Notes: generated by a model not told the origin, from the sequence alone. DNA of 64,000 nt from Faecalimonas sp. (GCA_029264305.1 JARICA010000008.1:124001-188000), one strand, 5' to 3'. Counted from the first letter of the stretch, positions 9,258 to 20,600 are shown. Numbers and translations are program-made.

Positions 9258-12200
9258 ATGAAAAAGAAAAGAATTTTATCATTGTTACTTGCGGCGACGT
9301 TAACCTTTAGTAGTATGCCAATGGTCTTGGCAAAAGAAGGGGTTAAACCATCCGATCAAACAACAAAAGAACAACCCTTTTGGGCAGGAACAGGAGAAAG
9401 CGATAAATTTCGTATTCCATGTTTAGTGTCATTGGATGATGGAACTTTGGTAGCTGGTTGTGATGCTAGGTGGACAACGCACATGGATGGGGGAGGATTG
9501 GATACAATTGTGTCCTATTCAAAAGATAAAGGGAAAACATGGAATTATACATTTGCCAATTATTTAGGGGATAATGGAAATGAACACAACGTCAATTCTA
9601 CAGCTTTCATTGATCCAGCAATGGCAACAGATGGGAAAAAGGTATATATGATTGCTGATTTATATCCAGCAGGGTATGCTTTAAACGGAGCAAAGAAATC
9701 GCCACTTGCCGGAAAGAGCCATGATGATAAAGGAAATATTCTTTTAGCAGATGCAAGAGGCTGGAATGATGTATGGTGTGGCGAACGTACAAAACCTGAA
9801 AATTATACATATCGTTTAGTGAAAAATACAAAAGAAAATAAAAATGATGCATACTTTATTCAAGATAAAGATGGAAAAACAGTAGAAGGTTATACGGTTG
9901 ATGCTTATTTTAATGTGAAAGGAAAAGACGTAAATGCGAATCTTTTTGAAGCGGGTTCGCCGTTTCAAGTGTGGCCTACAGACTATCTTTATTTGACGAC
10001 ATCAGAGAATGGAGGGAAAACATGGTCTGTGCCTTCCATCTTAAATTTAAGAAAAGACAATGAACAATCGCTTCTTGTAGGTCCTGGGCGAGGAATGGTA
10101 ACTTCAAAGGGGAGAATTGTATTTACAGCGTATGAATTTACAGGTGGGGACAAAAATAGTACAGCAATCTACTCTGATGATGGAGGAAAAACATGGAAAC
10201 GAGGAAAATCTGTATCTAGACAAAGCTCTGAAGCGGTTATAACGGAAGCCGATGGGAAATTGTATATGTTCACACGTCATGGTGGGTATTATGTGTCAAC
10301 AGATTGGGGAGAAAATTGGTCTGAACGAAAAAATATGGGGATAACTTATAATTTAAGTTGTCAATTAACAGCAATCACTTATCCGAAAAAAATTGACGGT
10401 AAAACAGCTATTCTTTTTGCGGCACCTTCTAATACCGGAAGTCGTGCAGCAGGAAAAATATTTGTGGCTTTAGTACAAGAAGATGGAACGTTAAAATGGA
10501 CATATGAATATAGTGTGAATGGCTCAGAGTATTATGCGTATTCTTGTTTGGCCGTATTGCCAGATGGAACAGTTGGGCTATTGTATGAAAATGGTTGGAC
10601 AGAAATCACATATACGAGTTTAGATATTGAAGAGATTGTAAAAGGTGGAGTAGTCGGAAATATTTGGTGTACGGATGAAACTGGAAAAGGTGTATCTTCC
10701 GTTACTATGAAATCCAATGTAACAAAAACATTTACTGTAAATGGAGTGAAAGAAAATGCAGAAGTGACTGTAGATTCGGATAATCCATTGGCAGTAAAGG
10801 GAGTATATGAAAAGGGTAAATTAACAGTAACCTCGCAAAAAGTTAAGGGGTTAGAACAGGCAGTTGTCACTGTGAAATCTGGAGAAGCAAGTACAAAAAT
10901 ACGTGTAAATGTGACAGACAGTGAACATTATGAGATTGTAAATCTTCGTGTAGGTGATACAAAAACTTATACGGATAAAACAGGAAATTATAGTGATGAT
11001 ACATTAGAAAGTTTGAACAAAAATATCGCTGATATTACGTTAGAAGGAGAAAACGCAAAAGAAGTAGAAAATGTAAGTAAGGCGAAACTTGCAACAGCAA
11101 ATGGAAAATTTGATGGACAAGAAACAATATTAGACTCGTGTTTATTTACATTTCAATCAGTAAATGGCAAGACAAATACATATACAGTTTCAGCGAAAAG
11201 TGGGGAAACAACGGTGTATTTAAGCCACAAAAATGCACCGAGCAAATGTGCATGTACAACAACATCTGCAAATATTCAATTGGAGCAGAAAGAAAATGAA
11301 ACATTTGCATTGGCCGATACTTCAGCAGGAAATAATGGAAAGTATTTATATTTTTGGAAAGGTGATACTTCAAAATTACATTTTGATCGAAACAGTTCAG
11401 CAGATAACAATTGTACGTTTGAATTATACAAAAAAGTAGAAAAAGAACAATCAGATATTCCTGGATATAAGAAAGTAACAAAATTATCAGAAATAGCAAG
11501 TGGGGAAAGATATCTTATCGCTTCTAAGGCAACAGATGGAACAAATTATGTATTACATCCATCAAATACAACAAGTAGTTTTAATCATGTTGCAAAAGTA
11601 GTGAAACAACAGATTGAAATGAAACCGGAAGCGGAAATTCAACTGGGAACAAATGCGCAGTTTAGCGGAGAGAAAAAGAAAATCAGCAGTAGTCTATTTA
11701 CATTTGATAAAAAAGATAATGGGAAATTTGTGATTTCTGCAATAACAGAAAAAGGAGAGAAAGTATATCTTACTCCAAAGACAGCGACATCAGCAAATAC
11801 ACCATTTACAAAAACAGGTGCAGATCTTACAGTGACTAAGGAAAATGATGGAGTATTTAGTTTCAAACAAGATGGGGAAGGACATAGTGGAGGATATTTA
11901 TACTTCCATAAAGAAGCAGGAAAATTATACTTTGATAGAAACGGAAGTACACATGATAACTGCAAGTTTTCTATTTATAAAGCATCGCAAACTGCAAAGG
12001 ATAGTGAAATTTTAGGGTATGTAAAAGTAAAGGATGTATCTGAAATTGAAAATAACGGACAATATTTAATTGGCGTAAAAGCAGCAGATGGAAAAAATTA
12101 TTTACTTAATCCTTCTCAGGAAACAGAAAAATACGCTTATGTTGCAAAAGTGACTGGTAATTTGTATGAAGGACAGTCAGAAAAGGCTAAAACAACAATA

Positions 12201-13442
12201 ACTATTACAGGAAAAGCAGAGGGAAAAACAGAAGAAACCATTGGAAAAACAACATATTACATTATTGTAAAGAATGAAAAAGAAGAAATAACACTTAAAG
12301 TGGGAGAAACATATAAAATTTCTGGAAAAGTTGTTCAGGTAAAAGGTGATGCGAATAGTATTAAAACAAAAGAAAATAACGGTGTAGCACCTTATAAAGC
12401 AATTGACAAATTAGAAGAGGGTACATATTTATTTGGAAATAGTACACACATTATGTTAAATACATCAAGTACAGAAGGAAATCCAACAGGTTTGGGTATG
12501 AAACGAGCAAACTTACATACGGGTACATATGCAGAATCTTCTTGGACTATCGCAAAAGCAGAAAATGGTTACACAATGAAAGATGTGAATGGAAAATACA
12601 TAAATATTGATAATCAAAATGTAACCTTAAAAGATACGCCACAAGTGCTCACTATAGTAAAACGAAATCAAGGAGGATTTGCAGTTTCGAATAACGGAAA
12701 ATATTTAAATAATTGGGCCCAAGCAAATAATAAAGTGGCAGCTTATGCAAGTGATGACAATGCATGGAATTTTTATACAGCATCTGCAGGTACGGAAGTT
12801 ACTGCTGTAAATGTAGGTAAGGTAGAATTGATTACAAATGGAATTACATATTCGATTCAGATTGTAGATGAACCAAGTATTTGCCAGCATAGTTGGGGAA
12901 AATGGACTGTAGTTGTTGAACCAAGTTGTACAAAAGAAGGAAAAGAGGTTCGCGTTTGTGAAAAATGTGGATTAGAAGAAAAAAGAGTAGTGAAACCAAA
13001 TAAACATACAGAAAAACTTGTAAACAAAAAAGCACCAACTTGTGCAGAGGAAGGGTATACAGGAGATCTTGTGTGTGCAGTATGTGGTGAAATGCTACAA
13101 AAAGGAAAAACTATTGAAAAAGCAGAACATAGTTTTGAAAATGCTAAATGGGAGATTATAAAGCAACCGACTTACACAGAAAATGGAGAAAAAACAAGAA
13201 TTTGTGAAGTGTGTGGAGCAAAAGAAACCCAAATAATACCGATGCTTGAAAAAGTTGAAAGTAATACGGGAAATAATCATTCGGATAAAGTGACTACGCA
13301 ACCAAAAGATCCAGTACAGAAAAACAATACAGCGGGAGTAAAAACAGGTGATCATGCACCAATTACAATGTTACTTATGCTAGTATTAGGAGCAGTAGGA
13401 ACATTTGGAGGAACCATAGTTTATAAAAGAAAAAAGAAATAA
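9258..13442 (+). CDS. Wall-anchored multidomain exo-alpha-sialidase (GH33)
   Basis: Signal peptide; FRIPCLVSLDDGTLVAGCDARW; Asp-box motifs SYSKDKGKTW, TTSENGGKTW, YSDDGGKTW, STDWGENW; tandem accessory modules; C-terminal CxxC repeats; VKTGD-TM-KRKKK tail; ATG 9258 after GGGAGTGGG. Confidence 0.93.
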   Translation: MKKKRILSLLLAATLTFSSMPMVLAKEGVKPSDQTTKEQPFWAGTGESDKFRIPCLVSLDDGTLVAGCDARWTTHMDGGGLDTIVSYSKDKGKTWNYTFANYLGDNGNEHNVNSTAFIDPAMATDGKKVYMIADLYPAGYALNGAKKSPLAGKSHDDKGNILLADARGWNDVWCGERTKPENYTYRLVKNTKENKNDAYFIQDKDGKTVEGYTVDAYFNVKGKDVNANLFEAGSPFQVWPTDYLYLTTSENGGKTWSVPSILNLRKDNEQSLLVGPGRGMVTSKGRIVFTAYEFTGGDKNSTAIYSDDGGKTWKRGKSVSRQSSEAVITEADGKLYMFTRHGGYYVSTDWGENWSERKNMGITYNLSCQLTAITYPKKIDGKTAILFAAPSNTGSRAAGKIFVALVQEDGTLKWTYEYSVNGSEYYAYSCLAVLPDGTVGLLYENGWTEITYTSLDIEEIVKGGVVGNIWCTDETGKGVSSVTMKSNVTKTFTVNGVKENAEVTVDSDNPLAVKGVYEKGKLTVTSQKVKGLEQAVVTVKSGEASTKIRVNVTDSEHYEIVNLRVGDTKTYTDKTGNYSDDTLESLNKNIADITLEGENAKEVENVSKAKLATANGKFDGQETILDSCLFTFQSVNGKTNTYTVSAKSGETTVYLSHKNAPSKCACTTTSANIQLEQKENETFALADTSAGNNGKYLYFWKGDTSKLHFDRNSSADNNCTFELYKKVEKEQSDIPGYKKVTKLSEIASGERYLIASKATDGTNYVLHPSNTTSSFNHVAKVVKQQIEMKPEAEIQLGTNAQFSGEKKKISSSLFTFDKKDNGKFVISAITEKGEKVYLTPKTATSANTPFTKTGADLTVTKENDGVFSFKQDGEGHSGGYLYFHKEAGKLYFDRNGSTHDNCKFSIYKASQTAKDSEILGYVKVKDVSEIENNGQYLIGVKAADGKNYLLNPSQETEKYAYVAKVTGNLYEGQSEKAKTTITITGKAEGKTEETIGKTTYYIIVKNEKEEITLKVGETYKISGKVVQVKGDANSIKTKENNGVAPYKAIDKLEEGTYLFGNSTHIMLNTSSTEGNPTGLGMKRANLHTGTYAESSWTIAKAENGYTMKDVNGKYINIDNQNVTLKDTPQVLTIVKRNQGGFAVSNNGKYLNNWAQANNKVAAYASDDNAWNFYTASAGTEVTAVNVGKVELITNGITYSIQIVDEPSICQHSWGKWTVVVEPSCTKEGKEVRVCEKCGLEEKRVVKPNKHTEKLVNKKAPTCAEEGYTGDLVCAVCGEMLQKGKTIEKAEHSFENAKWEIIKQPTYTENGEKTRICEVCGAKETQIIPMLEKVESNTGNNHSDKVTTQPKDPVQKNNTAGVKTGDHAPITMLLMLVLGAVGTFGGTIVYKRKKK

Positions 13443-13455
13443 ACAGTAAATATTA

Positions 13456-13505
13456 AAACAGGGCAATCTTACCTTTTATAATGAAGGAAAGATTGCTCTG
13501 TTTTC
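13456..13505 (+). terminator. Rho-independent terminator after the sialidase gene
   Basis: AAAACAGGGCAATCTT / AAGATTGCTCTGTTTT. Confidence 0.85.
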
Positions 13506-13530
13506 TACTCTTATAAAAAGGGGCAAAATC

Positions 13531-13559
13531 TTGACAATCCCTTGTTTCTAGAGTATAAT
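13531..13559 (+). promoter_or_regulatory. sigma-A promoter of greA
   Basis: TTGACA 13531-13536, 17-bp spacer, TATAAT 13554-13559. Confidence 0.8.
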
Positions 13560-13647
13560 ACAGAAATTGTCAAAGTATATTCAAATGAAGAAATACATGA
13601 AAAATTTCATGAAATAATAAAATGGTAAATCAAGGGAGGCAGTTAAG

Positions 13648-14130
13648 ATGGCAGACAAAAAGACTATTCTTACTTACGCTGGATTAAAGAAACTTGAAGA
13701 TGAATTAGAGAATTTAAAAGTTGTAAAACGTAAAGAAGTAGCAGGAAAAATTAAAGAGGCAAGAGAACAAGGTGACTTGTCTGAAAATGCAGAATATGAT
13801 GCGGCAAAGGATGAACAAAGAGATATTGAAGCTCGTATTGAAGAATTAGAAAAGATTTTGAAAAATGCAGAAGTTGTTGTAGAAGATGAAGTGGATTTAG
13901 ATAAAATCAGCATCGGATGTACAGTAACAGTATACGATAATGAATTTGAAGAAGAAATGGAATTCAAAATTGTAGGTTCAACAGAAGCAAACAGTCTTGA
14001 AGGAAAAATTTCTAACGAATCACCAGTAGGAAAAGCATTGCTTGGGAAAAAAGTAGATGATGTAGTAGAAGTAGAAACACAAGCAGGTGTGATGGAATAC
14101 AAAGTGTTAAAAATTGAAAGGTCAATTTAA
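13648..14130 (+). CDS. greA: Transcription elongation factor GreA
   Basis: [50 protein letters not shown]. Confidence 0.97.
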   Translation: MADKKTILTYAGLKKLEDELENLKVVKRKEVAGKIKEAREQGDLSENAEYDAAKDEQRDIEARIEELEKILKNAEVVVEDEVDLDKISIGCTVTVYDNEFEEEMEFKIVGSTEANSLEGKISNESPVGKALLGKKVDDVVEVETQAGVMEYKVLKIERSI

Positions 14131-14147
14131 TTAAAGGAGTGGGAAAA

Positions 14148-16094
14148 GTGGCAGAACAAAAGAATGCACAGGAACAGGATATTAATCAGTTAAGAAAAGT
14201 ACGCCGTGAAAAATTGGCAGACTTACAGGAAAACGGGAAAAATCCGTTTGTTACTACAAAATATGATGTAACGCATCATAGTATGGAAATCAAAGATAAT
14301 TTTGAAGAAATGGAAGGAAAAGATGTATCCATCGCAGGACGTATTATGTCTAAACGAGTTATGGGAAAAGCATCTTTCTGTAATATTCAAGATTTACAGG
14401 GAAATATCCAGTCTTATGTTGCAAGAGATAATGTAGGAGAAGAGTCTTACAAAGATTTCAAAAAAATGGATATTGGGGATATCGTAGGAATTAAAGGTGA
14501 TGTATTCCGTACAAAAATGGGAGAAATCTCTATACATGCACAGGAAGTAACTTTGTTATCAAAAAGTCTTCAGATTCTTCCAGAGAAATTCCATGGTTTG
14601 ACAAATACAGATTTACGTTACCGTCAAAGATATGTAGACTTAATTATGAATCCTGATGTCAAAGATACATTTATTAAACGTTCTAAAATTATTAGTGCAA
14701 TTAGAAAATATTTAGATGGTCAAGGATTTATGGAAGTGGAAACTCCAATTTTAGTTTCAAATGCAGGTGGAGCAGCAGCAAGACCTTTTGAAACACATTT
14801 TAATGCGTTAAGTGAAGATTTTAAACTTCGTATTTCTTTAGAATTATATTTAAAGAGATTGATTGTTGGTGGTTTGGAACGTGTATATGAAATTGGACGT
14901 GTATTCCGTAATGAAGGGTTGGATACAAGACATAATCCGGAATTTACATTAATGGAATTATATCAGGCATATACAGATTATAACGGAATGATGGATTTAA
15001 CAGAAAATCTTTATCGCTATGTAGCACAGGAAGTTCTTGGAACAACAAAAATCTGTTATAACGGCGTGGAAATGGATTTAGGAAAACCATTTGAAAGAAT
15101 TACAATGGTAGATGCTGTTAAGAAATATGCAGGTGTTGATTGGAACGAAGTTCATACATTAAAAGAAGCTAGAGCATTAGCGAAAGAACATAAAGTTGAA
15201 TACGAAGAACGTCATAAAAAAGGTGATATTCTTGCGTTATTCTTCGAAGAGTTTGCAGAAGAACATTTAATCCAGCCTACATTTGTTATGGATCATCCAA
15301 TTGAAATTTCTCCATTAACAAAGAAAAAACCAGAAAATCCAGAGTATACAGAACGTTTTGAATTCTTTATGAATGGTTGGGAAATGGCAAATGCTTATTC
15401 AGAATTAAATGATCCAATCGATCAAAGAGAACGTTTCAAAGCACAAGAGGAATTACTTGCACAAGGTGATGAAGAAGCAAATACAACAGATGAAGACTTT
15501 ATGAATGCTTTGGAAATTGGTATGCCTCCAACAGGTGGTATTGGTTTTGGAATTGACAGAATGTGTATGTTGCTTACAGATTCAGCAGCAATTAGAGATG
15601 TATTATTGTTCCCAACAATGAAGTCACAGGGCGCTTCTAAGAATGAAGCACATAATGCAACACAGATGGCTTCAACAGTTGCAAATACAGTAGAAGAACA
15701 AGAAGCTAAGGTTGAAATTGATTTTTCTAAAGTAGAAGTAGAACCACTTTTTGAAGATATGGTTGATTTTGATACATTTAGTAAATCAGATTTCCGTGCA
15801 GTAAAAGTAAAAGAATGTGAAGCAGTTCCGAAGAGTAAAAAACTTCTTAAATTCGTTTTAGATGATGGAAGTGGAGAAGATAGAGTTATCTTAAGTGGTA
15901 TTCATGATTACTATGAACCAGAAGATTTGGTTGGAAAGACACTTATTGCAATTGTGAACCTTCCACCAAGAAAGATGATGGGAATTGATTCTTGTGGTAT
16001 GATTATTTCAGCGACTCACCTTGAAGAAGGAAGAGAAGGATTGAATGTTCTTATGGTAGATGATAGAATTCCAGCAGGTGCAAAATTATACTAA
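14148..16094 (+). CDS. lysS: Lysyl-tRNA synthetase (class II) with C-terminal tRNA-binding (EMAP/Trbp111-type) domain
   Basis: Class II motifs [55 protein letters not shown]; then ~115 aa [36 protein letters not shown]...[11 protein letters not shown] 14148 with RBS AAGGAG. Confidence 0.95.
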   Translation: MAEQKNAQEQDINQLRKVRREKLADLQENGKNPFVTTKYDVTHHSMEIKDNFEEMEGKDVSIAGRIMSKRVMGKASFCNIQDLQGNIQSYVARDNVGEESYKDFKKMDIGDIVGIKGDVFRTKMGEISIHAQEVTLLSKSLQILPEKFHGLTNTDLRYRQRYVDLIMNPDVKDTFIKRSKIISAIRKYLDGQGFMEVETPILVSNAGGAAARPFETHFNALSEDFKLRISLELYLKRLIVGGLERVYEIGRVFRNEGLDTRHNPEFTLMELYQAYTDYNGMMDLTENLYRYVAQEVLGTTKICYNGVEMDLGKPFERITMVDAVKKYAGVDWNEVHTLKEARALAKEHKVEYEERHKKGDILALFFEEFAEEHLIQPTFVMDHPIEISPLTKKKPENPEYTERFEFFMNGWEMANAYSELNDPIDQRERFKAQEELLAQGDEEANTTDEDFMNALEIGMPPTGGIGFGIDRMCMLLTDSAAIRDVLLFPTMKSQGASKNEAHNATQMASTVANTVEEQEAKVEIDFSKVEVEPLFEDMVDFDTFSKSDFRAVKVKECEAVPKSKKLLKFVLDDGSGEDRVILSGIHDYYEPEDLVGKTLIAIVNLPPRKMMGIDSCGMIISATHLEEGREGLNVLMVDDRIPAGAKLY

Positions 16095-16151
16095 GATGCA
16101 TTTGATGTAGAAAGTAATATAGAGCAAAAAAATTGTATAATTCGTAGAGTG

Positions 16152-16187
16152 AATGGACAGTCCTAGAATGGGATTGTCCATTTTTTA
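16152..16187 (+). terminator. Rho-independent terminator after lysS
   Basis: AATGGACAGTCC / GGATTGTCCATTTTTT. Confidence 0.85.
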
Positions 16188-16244
16188 GAAAAAATATAAT
16201 ATTAAATGAAAAGTAGACTATGCTTAGAAAGAGGTGTTTGAGAA

Positions 16245-16892
16245 GTGGATGTTTCGTATAGTTTGATTTTGAGTTCTCAAGGAATCCAAACATATGTGGG
16301 AAGCCAATTGATTCAAAAATCATTAGATTTTTTAGGGAAAAACTTAAAAGAAGAAAAAATCTTACTTGTTACATATCATACAGATTTAAGGAAGAAAATG
16401 GTAGTAGAAGCTTGTGTACATTTTGGATTTTTGAAAGAAAATATCATTTTTGCTGAAGAGTTAAAAGACGATCTTCAGCTTTTGGAAAAAATATTATATG
16501 TGTATGTTGGTGAAGGGAATGTGTTTGAGACGTTATATTATATACAACAAAGAAAAATAGAACCTTTTATCAGAAAGATAATAGAGCAAGGAGGGGTGTA
16601 TATTGGAAGTAGTGCAGGAGCAATGGTAGCAGGAGATGACATTGGGTTAGGGAACGAGTTTGAAACGAATACGCCTATGTTACAAGACTTGAAAGCACTT
16701 GGACTATTTTCGGGAACAATTATTCCACATTATAGTTATCGAAATTTGAAACAATTTGAGAAAAATATGGATGCTACGATTCTACAACAGTATAAAAAGA
16801 TATATTCTGTGGATGATGGAGAAGTATTTTTGGTTAAAGTGAAAAATGATAAGATTTTGTTAACCAAAAGATTTCGAGTAGAGAATGGGTAA
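16245..16892 (+). CDS. Peptidase E-like protein (family S51)
   Basis: GGVYIGSSAGAMVAGDDI nucleophile-elbow region, YVGEGNVFETL, IIPHYS. Confidence 0.82.
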   Translation: MDVSYSLILSSQGIQTYVGSQLIQKSLDFLGKNLKEEKILLVTYHTDLRKKMVVEACVHFGFLKENIIFAEELKDDLQLLEKILYVYVGEGNVFETLYYIQQRKIEPFIRKIIEQGGVYIGSSAGAMVAGDDIGLGNEFETNTPMLQDLKALGLFSGTIIPHYSYRNLKQFEKNMDATILQQYKKIYSVDDGEVFLVKVKNDKILLTKRFRVENG

Positions 16893-17044
16893 TATATTAA
16901 GTGATAAATGAAAATGATAAGAAATTTGATGTTTAATAATGGTATTGTATAAACAATAAGGAAAAAACACTTGTAAATTATAAAAAAACATGCTATCATA
17001 TATACCATACCAAGCAATGGTTGTAATTGGAAGGAGTAGAAATT

Positions 17045-17479
17045 ATGCAATTTTCTTCACAGACAGAATATTCCATTCGCATTTTACTGTATCTTGCATG
17101 TCAGCAAGAGAAAGGAAAGAAGTCTGCATCGATAAGTACTATTAGTGAGGCGTTAGGGATTAATCGAAATTATCTTCCTAAAATTTTAAGACCCCTTAGA
17201 GAACATAAACTATTACAATCTGAGGCGGGGAGCCAAGGTGGTTTTTCACTAGCGATAGATCCGCAGAAAATATCTTTATTAGATATTTTTGAGGTGACGG
17301 AGGGAGTTATAAAGATAAACCCATGTCTTGATGATTCGATACCTTGCAATTTGAATCGAGATGATGTTTGCCCAGTAAGAAAAATTTATTTGGATTTTCA
17401 GCAGGTGTTTGAAGAACACTTTGGAAGCAAAACATTGGCAGATCTTGTGGCAGAGGAATTCACTATGCAGAAAAGTTAA
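17045..17479 (+). CDS. Rrf2 family transcriptional regulator
   Basis: FSSQTEYSIRILLYLA; HTH; Cys cluster CLDDSIPCNLNRDDVCPVRKIYLDF; ATG 17045 with RBS AAGGAG. Confidence 0.92.
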   Translation: MQFSSQTEYSIRILLYLACQQEKGKKSASISTISEALGINRNYLPKILRPLREHKLLQSEAGSQGGFSLAIDPQKISLLDIFEVTEGVIKINPCLDDSIPCNLNRDDVCPVRKIYLDFQQVFEEHFGSKTLADLVAEEFTMQKS

Positions 17480-17505
17480 GTATATGATGAAAGGAGTTAA
17501 CGAAT

Positions 17506-17577
17506 ATGATGAAGTTAACGAAATTTAAATATATAGGTAAACAGGCAGACGGGATAAGTCTGCCTGTTTTTGCATAA
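17506..17577 (+). CDS. Candidate small ORF (23 aa, MMKLTKFKYIGKQADGISLPVFA)
   Basis: RBS AAAGGAG appropriately upstream of ATG 17506; 3' half overlaps a terminator hairpin; absent from the supplied ORF track. Confidence 0.35.
   Translation: MMKLTKFKYIGKQADGISLPVFA
17539..17574 (+). terminator. Rho-independent terminator after the Rrf2 gene
   Basis: AACAGGCAGAC / GTCTGCCTGTTTTT. Confidence 0.8.
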
Positions 17578-17656
17578 CTTCAATTTAAATACTATTGCCT
17601 GTTAAAAAATAAATGGAGGTAAAAGACACTATAAAATCGGAATAAGGAGGAAATTT

Positions 17657-20600
17657 ATGAAAATTAGAAAAGTTAAGTTTTTAAGTATGTTGCTTGTTAT
17701 GGTGATGATTATTAATATGTTACCATTATCAGTGTTTGCTAAAGATGTCTATGATCAAAATATTTTGGGAGTGGGAACTCAATCTGAGAATAAGTATCTA
17801 GATTATATGTCTCGAAAAAATTCAAAAGAACATGTCTTACGTTTTAATAAAATGTCCCTTACAAATTATTGGATGACGAAGGATGATAATCAAACAAAGT
17901 ATGTTGTTTTTTGTTTTAATGAAAAGAAATCTGCCCCAAATCGTACAATGTATTTGAAAAAGTTTGAAAATGGTACAGAAAATGAATTTGCAAGTCTTGC
18001 AGCAGATCCTATAAAAGGACGTCTTGGAAGTACTTATGTTCGTAATTCTGTTATGTGGGCAACTTATTTGGGATACCCAGGAAATAAAGGTGTCTGTAAT
18101 AATCAATCCTTCATAGATCGTGCGATAGATTTTTATCATATCCCAGATGAATATGCAGAAGATGCGGTGCGTTTAGCGACACAGATGGCAGTTTGGCTAT
18201 TTACTGACTATAACACTGCACTTGATAAATTTTGGAGTCCGATTAAAGCAGATGGAAGTTTAGGAAAAGGAAATTGGGATCGAATTAAAATTTGTGATAA
18301 GTATGATACTTCTATGGGAGATCCTATTACTTACCTTGCGGCAGATATTGCGTATCAAGCCTATGATAATAGTGGAGATGCTCCAAAGGATATGGTGCTC
18401 GATCTTTACATTCCTAAATCAGAAGAATACCGTGATTATAAGCAAAATCTTCTTGTTACGTATTATAAAGAAATGAAAATTGAGAGAAAACCTGTGAAAG
18501 TTACGCTAGATGTGCAGAAAAAAATGGATAACGGTCGAAAAGTAACGGACAAAGAATTTTCTTTTGATTTTGTTGGAAGAGATAGCAAACAAGATTACAA
18601 TCAAAAGGTTTATAACAATTCTAATGGGAAAATTATGATTCCAGAGCTTACGTTTACTGAACCTGGAAAATATCAATTTTATATTCAAGAAAATAAAGGG
18701 AATAATCCAGATGTAGAATATGAAACTAGTAAATTTCCGATTACAGTTACTGTTGAGGGTGTAAGAGATTTGAAAACACGAGTTTCTTATGGAGAACAAG
18801 GAAAAGATCAACTTGTTATTACTAATAAAGTCAAATTACCACAACTTGGTCAGTTAAGAATAGGTAAGACTGTTGCAGGAGAAGGTGCCGATTCCAGTAA
18901 ACAGTTTGATTTTACGGTAACATTGAAGGATGCACAAGGGAATCTTGTTTCTGGAAACTTTGGGGGATATACTTTTAGTAAAGGAATTGCCAATGTAAAA
19001 GTTAGTCAAAATAAACCGGTGACAATTACAGATATTCCAGCCGGAATAACATATACAGTAACAGAAAATCTTTTGCCAGAGAATAGTGACTATACTCTAA
19101 CCTCCTCAAATAACCTTACAGGTACTATTCGAGAAAATAATGTAGCAGAGGCAGAGTTTTTAAATACTACAAAACCAATTCAGCTTTATGGAAAACTTAA
19201 GATTAGTAAAGTAGTGAAAGGAGTTCCTAGCGGACAGAAAATAGATAAGTTTACCTTTACGGTGAAGTTAGACAATCCGAAAGCAGACGTTTCAAAAGTA
19301 ACGGGTGCTACATTTAAAAATGGAGAAGCGACGGTATCAGTGGCTGCGGGAGGTTCAATTATTATTACTGGCTTACCAGCTGGAGTTGGTTATACTGTAA
19401 CAGAGCGTACTTTAGATGGGTATGCTGTGACATCTACAGGGTCTACAGGATATATTGTTGCGAATCAACAAAAAGATGTTAATTTTGTAAATACATATTT
19501 GAATACCGGAGAGTTGACGGTTCAAAAAGTGATTGAGGGTTCTGGGGCATCAGATGCTGATGTTTTCAAATTTAAATTAACACTAAGCAATGACGAAGGA
19601 TTGCTTACGAACAAAACTTGTATAGTGAAATTTGAAGATGGTTCCAAAGTAACTAAACAGATTGTGAATGGGGAACTAGAATTTGCCATTAAAGGAAGTG
19701 GTTTTGCCACTATTACAGACTTGCCAGTTGGTGTACACTATCAAGTTGCAGAAAAACAAGCCGATGGTTCTTTTACAAGTACACAAGATAATATTGTTGA
19801 AAACGGATATAAACTTACAAGTGTGACAGGAAATGGACAGACTACTATAGCTGAAAAGACAATGAAGGTTGTCTTTACAAATACAAAGCATTTGCAAAAA
19901 GGATATTTGCAGATTTTTAAGGCTATTGAAGGAAGCAAGAGCGATAAGAATGATGAATTTGGTTTTCGGATTACATTAAAAAATAAGAGTGGAGTGCCTT
20001 TGTCAGGTACATATTTAAACCAGGATGGAGAAAAAATTAATTTTGATTCTTCAGGAGTGGCTGTTGTTGCAACAAAAGGAGGAAAAGGTTCTATACTTCC
20101 TTCGGTAAGAATTAAAGATTTGCCAGTGGGAACTCGATATAGCGTGGAAGAATTTACAGGTGTGCCAGGAGAGTACACAGCCATTGCGGGAAATGTTGTA
20201 AAGGATGGATATGTGCTGAAAAAAATTATTGGAAAAGCATCTGGCACAATTGGTGTAGGAAAAAATTCAATGACCTTTTTAAACCGAAAAGCAGACACTT
20301 CGCTCACAATTCAGAAAAAGATTGCAGGAGATCATTGGACAGATGATATTTTTACTTTTAGTATTAGACTTTTAGGAAATGGAGCAAGATTTAACGGAGT
20401 TCGAGATGGAGTGACATTTAAAAATGGATATGCTGAAGTAAATATTCAAGGTGCAGGTACAAAAATGATTACGGGTATTCCAGAATCGAATTATACTATT
20501 GCTGAGAAACCGGTGAAAGGTTGGAATATACCAAAGCAACAATCAGGAACGTTGACTGATGGAATTCCTAAAACAGTTGTTTTTGAAAATGTTAAGGAAA

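Noticed and set aside
11233-11439. + strand ORF out of frame within the sialidase
   Set aside because: Contained within a much longer coding frame with recognisable repeated modules.
13590-13625. Dyad CATGAAAAATTTCATG upstream of greA
   Set aside because: Short AT-rich palindrome in a promoter-proximal region; too little information to call an operator.
19741-20307. 188-aa minus-strand ORF antisense to the adhesin, and similar antisense ORFs (e.g. 35686-36255, 60260-60676, 13674-14102)
   Set aside because: They lie opposite strongly coding genes with clear domains; compositions mirror repetitive or Glu/Lys-rich sense codons; no RBS or homology recognised.
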